Below are positions 57,882 to 60,527 of a DNA stretch of 60,527 bases, in pieces. How positions within the stretch are numbered: position 1 is the first letter of the stretch; the number at the start of each line of letters is the position of its first letter. The stretch spans positions 1 through 60,527 of the forward strand of contig NZ_NCSQ01000022.1 in NCBI RefSeq assembly GCF_002105465.1, read 5' to 3'. Origin of the DNA: Aquidulcibacter paucihalophilus. Its GTDB lineage: Bacteria; Pseudomonadota; Alphaproteobacteria; Caulobacterales; Aquidulcibacteraceae. The position numbers were made by a program, and so were the translations under genes. Below the pieces are notes generated by a model, which was not told where the DNA came from, did no database searches, and was given only the letters and a program-made list of their open reading frames with translations.

Positions 57882-60075
57882 GCGACTTATCTTTTGGCTG
57901 TTTGGATTTGTGACATGGATAATGGTCACGCCAGTCGAGGCGTTAGAGAAGCAGCCATTGAATTATGTAGATCCGTTCATCGGAACAGATGGCACCGGCC
58001 ATGTCTTTCCAGGCGCGGTCGTACCGTTTGGCATGGTTGCGCCAGGTCCTGATATGGAGGATCGGGGTTGGAGCTACTCAAGTGGCTACCAGTATCAAGG
58101 GCGCTCGATCCTTGGTTTTTCCAACACGCATATCAGCGGGGCGGGTATTGGTGAGCTTGGCGACGTTTTGCTCCAGCCCTCATCAGGAACTAGATGGACC
58201 CGAAAAACTGTCAATTTTCGTAGTTCCTTCGACAAGGTAACCGAGAAAGCAAGCCCTGGCTATTATGCTGTAACTTTGAAGGATCATGGCGTTCGTGTAG
58301 AGCTCACAGTCGGCCAACGCGTCGCAATTCAGCGCTATCGCTTTGACCATTCGGGCAAGGTGCAGGTTCTTCTCGACCTGCAGCACGGTATTTTGTTTGG
58401 CGATGGCCCAAGAGTTTTGAAGTCGGAAGTGAAAACGGATGCTGTGCGTGGTGAAATCAGTGGCACTGTTTGGTCCAAAAACTGGGTTGAGCGTGAGGCA
58501 TCCTTTATTGTACGTTTTAGCCGGCCGATTTCGAATGTCATAACTTTGCCAACCCGCCCTGGAGACCAAGCCCCGCGCTTGATTCTGGAGTTTGACCTTA
58601 GACAGAGTAGAACTTTAGAGGCGCGCATTGCCCTGTCGACTGTGGATGTGGCTGGGGCCCGTGCCAATCTTGCTGCTTTTGGGCAGCCACGTTTTGACGT
58701 TGTCGTGCAGTCTGCTCGTAGCCAGTGGAGCACCTTGCTGCAGAGAATTGAGATCGAAGGCAGCGATAGGGAGAAACGAATCTTCTATTCTGCCCTTTAT
58801 CGAACCTTGATCCATCCAAGCGATATTGCTGATGTGGACGGACGGGTACGAGGTCCGACCGGCCAAATCATCAATGCAAAAACGGGGCACTACTATAGCA
58901 CTATGTCTCTCTGGGACACGTTCCGAGGTGTCCATCCCCTGTTTACCTTGATCGTACCCGAACGCGTCGATGGAATGATTCAGACTATGATTGAGCATCA
59001 TCGTGCCCAAGGCTATTTGCCTCTTTGGACTGCCTGGGGACGCGAGACTTGGACCATGATCGGCAATCCAGCATTGCCTGTTATCGCTGATGCGGTGGCA
59101 AAGGGGTTTCAAGGCTTTGATAAGACCGAAGCGCTAGCGGCGATGATTGCTACCTCAACTGATCCGCGACCTGGTGCACCCGCATGGGCACAACGTGACT
59201 GGCGGGCTTACGAAGAGTTTGGCTATCTGCCTTATGATCTGAATGAGGGTGAAGCAGTTTCAAAGACACTAGAATACGGTATTGGTGACGACGCAGTGGC
59301 GCGTGTCGCGAGGCATTTAGGCAGGCATGAAATAGCTCAAAGATTTGAGGTCCGGGCCGCCGGTTATCGCCATTTATTCGATCCATCAACGCAAACAATG
59401 CGCGCTCGTAACAAGGCGGGTGGCTGGCGAACCCCTTTTGATCCTTTGGTGCCCACTTCGCCTATGAATAATCCAGGCGATTATACAGAGGCCAATGCAT
59501 GGCAGTACACAGCCACCCCAGCACTTCATGATGTAGAGGGCTTCCGTGCGCTAGTTGGTGGATCAAGTGGCTTATCGCGTTGGTTGGATCAGTTTTTTTC
59601 CTTGCCATCGCTCGGCGATAACAAACACCTGGGCCAAGAGGCGCTCATCGGACAATATGCGCATGGTAATGAGCCAAGCCACCATATTGCTTGGTTGTAC
59701 GCCTATAGTGACTCACCTGAGCGCGGCTACAAGATGATCGAGCGGATTGCCCGAACTTTTTACTCGGACCGTCCAGACGGCATTATTGGTAACGATGATT
59801 GTGGGCAGATGAGCGCATGGTATGTCTTTGCAACTTTGGGCTTCTATCCGGTTGAAGCTGCGAGTGGGCGATTCACCTTGGGGCGCCCTCTTGCGCCCAA
59901 AGCAACGCTTCACTTGGCTAACGGAACGGTTCTATTGGTTGAGCGGTTGGATATGCAGGATGTGGAGTTAAACGGGCGTGCTATCTCTGAACCAACCATT
60001 GACTACAAGAGCCTAATGGCTGGGGGCAGGCTGAAGTTTCCCCATTTCAACGCTCAAAAGCCGAAAGCTAACTGA
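57868..60075 (+). CDS. GH92 alpha-mannosidase, exported
   Basis: A 735-residue glycoside hydrolase family 92 enzyme, Ca-dependent exo-alpha-mannosidases (mostly alpha-1,2 and others). The signal-like start LIFWLFGFVTWIMVTPVEA indicates export. Blocks NYVDPFIGTDGTGHVFPGAVVPFGMVAPGPD, GFSNTHISGAGIGELGDVLLQP and the catalytic GNDDCGQMSAWYVFATLGFYPV are present; the last has Asp for the common Glu in GNEDCGQMSAW. It is the last gene of the operon, suggesting a mannose-containing glycan as the substrate. Confidence 0.94.
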   Translation: MRALKRLIFWLFGFVTWIMVTPVEALEKQPLNYVDPFIGTDGTGHVFPGAVVPFGMVAPGPDMEDRGWSYSSGYQYQGRSILGFSNTHISGAGIGELGDVLLQPSSGTRWTRKTVNFRSSFDKVTEKASPGYYAVTLKDHGVRVELTVGQRVAIQRYRFDHSGKVQVLLDLQHGILFGDGPRVLKSEVKTDAVRGEISGTVWSKNWVEREASFIVRFSRPISNVITLPTRPGDQAPRLILEFDLRQSRTLEARIALSTVDVAGARANLAAFGQPRFDVVVQSARSQWSTLLQRIEIEGSDREKRIFYSALYRTLIHPSDIADVDGRVRGPTGQIINAKTGHYYSTMSLWDTFRGVHPLFTLIVPERVDGMIQTMIEHHRAQGYLPLWTAWGRETWTMIGNPALPVIADAVAKGFQGFDKTEALAAMIATSTDPRPGAPAWAQRDWRAYEEFGYLPYDLNEGEAVSKTLEYGIGDDAVARVARHLGRHEIAQRFEVRAAGYRHLFDPSTQTMRARNKAGGWRTPFDPLVPTSPMNNPGDYTEANAWQYTATPALHDVEGFRALVGGSSGLSRWLDQFFSLPSLGDNKHLGQEALIGQYAHGNEPSHHIAWLYAYSDSPERGYKMIERIARTFYSDRPDGIIGNDDCGQMSAWYVFATLGFYPVEAASGRFTLGRPLAPKATLHLANGTVLLVERLDMQDVELNGRAISEPTIDYKSLMAGGRLKFPHFNAQKPKAN

Positions 60076-60494
60076 GAAGGCGCTGATGCCAAGGTAAGTA
60101 GAAGGAGAACGCATTGACGTGGGCTCAAATAGAGGCTCAACGCTCCGTGGATTGGGAATGAGAAGGTGACTGACCTGGCCAGTATTTTCCAAGGCTGAAC
60201 TGCGATCAAGTTTGGATCTAAGGCAAGGCGCATCATGTCTCGCCGGCTCCGATAGCGCATAAGGCCAACTAGGGTCCAACCTGGATCTGCTGGCGTATTC
60301 CATGCATAAACATGCCAGCAAACTTTCCGCCCCACGATGGCAGGGTGGCGGCCACACACCAACAGCACAGGTATGAAGCGCTCTAGGTAGCGCTTAAGAA
60401 GCGCAGTGCCACGAACTCTTTGAACCGTCCTCGGATCCTCTACTTCTCCCATTTCAACCTTGACAAGATTGAGCATCAGAAACTTAGTACCCAT
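60054..60494 (-). CDS. DUF1330-like protein, possibly incomplete at its 5' end
   Basis: A 146-residue protein of the type with MLNLVKV near the start, TALLKRYLERFIPVLLVCGRHPAIVG, GLMRYRSRRDMMRLALDP and a C-terminal hydrophobic stretch (CVLLLLTLASAPSQLAFGF) that could be a membrane anchor. The RYRSRRDM motif is reminiscent of DUF1330-related proteins. The frame stays open to the end of the window upstream of this ATG, so the true start may lie outside. It converges on the GH92 gene and overlaps its 3' end by 22 bases. Function unknown. Confidence 0.55.
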   Translation of the reverse strand: MGTKFLMLNLVKVEMGEVEDPRTVQRVRGTALLKRYLERFIPVLLVCGRHPAIVGRKVCWHVYAWNTPADPGWTLVGLMRYRSRRDMMRLALDPNLIAVQPWKILARSVTFSFPIHGALSLYLSPRQCVLLLLTLASAPSQLAFGF

Positions 60495-60527
60495 TCGCCG
60501 AGGGCCACATACCGGTGAGGTATGAAC

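Overview
The window is a chromosomal piece of an alphaproteobacterium that carries an anoxygenic photosynthesis gene cluster (PGC). The basis is direct: reaction-centre subunits (PufL, PufM), LH1 antenna (PufB, PufA), the three chlorophyllide reductase subunits (BchX, BchY, BchZ), BchC, BchO and a carotenoid set (CrtB, CrtE, CrtI, CrtC, CrtD, CrtF) are all recognisable. The remaining genes (DUF3422, Tad/Flp pilus parts, a large TonB receptor, two-domain malic enzyme, precorrin-2 dehydrogenase, VIT transporter) fit a free-living aerobic alphaproteobacterium, perhaps Caulobacterales-like. The genus cannot be fixed from sequence alone. No rRNA, tRNA, CRISPR array, transposase or phage gene was seen.

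Layout. 1-724: non-coding, with palindromic REP-like repeats. 725-3149: a DUF3422 membrane protein divergent from bchO. 3273-11990: the carotenoid block in an unusual order: crtI converging on crtD plus a coupled membrane protein, then a cytochrome P450 - ATP-grasp - crtB - 60-residue membrane protein run, converging on crtC. 12089-23782: the probable superoperon crtE-crtF-bchC-bchX-bchY-bchZ-(59-residue ORF)-pufB-pufA-pufL-pufM, then dxs. Sites of the PpsR/CrtJ type (YGT-N12-ACA) lie at the crtI start, in the crtD/P450 and crtC/crtE divergent regions, and as a tandem pair with 8-bp spacing before bchC. pufC, puhA, acsF and the other bch genes must lie elsewhere.

23905-31347: accessory region with a TIR-TM-TolB-like-TPR protein, two secreted trypsin-like proteases flanking a small lipoprotein, a SLOG-type protein with C-terminal membrane helices (SLATT-like) and an orphan Flp pilin with a TTG start. 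31445-51308: mostly housekeeping or envelope genes: TonB receptor, VIT transporter, precorrin-2 dehydrogenase, VOC protein, soluble MprF-like acyl/aminoacyltransferase, msrA, an FAD oxidoreductase, ald with an Lrp-type regulator, a phosphodiester glycosidase lipoprotein, a pstS-DUF2891 pair behind a Pho-box-like site, mutS and maeB. 51862-53118: an orphan TadG-like protein. 53452-60075: a tightly overlapping five-gene operon (GH13, Fe(II)/2OG dioxygenase, Zn alcohol dehydrogenase, esterase, GH92) that looks like a glycan-use locus. The window ends with a DUF1330-like gene on the minus strand.

How it works together. dxs supplies isoprenoid precursors, CrtE makes GGPP, CrtB and CrtI make the coloured polyene, CrtC, CrtD and CrtF add the hydroxyl/methoxy end groups and extra double bond of the spirilloxanthin series, BchXYZ and BchC convert chlorophyllide to bacteriochlorophyllide, and PufBALM bind the pigments. 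The most unusual parts are the P450/ATP-grasp pair inside the carotenoid genes, and the dioxygenase/dehydrogenase/esterase set between two glycoside hydrolases, which could form an oxidative demethylation route for O-methylated sugars.
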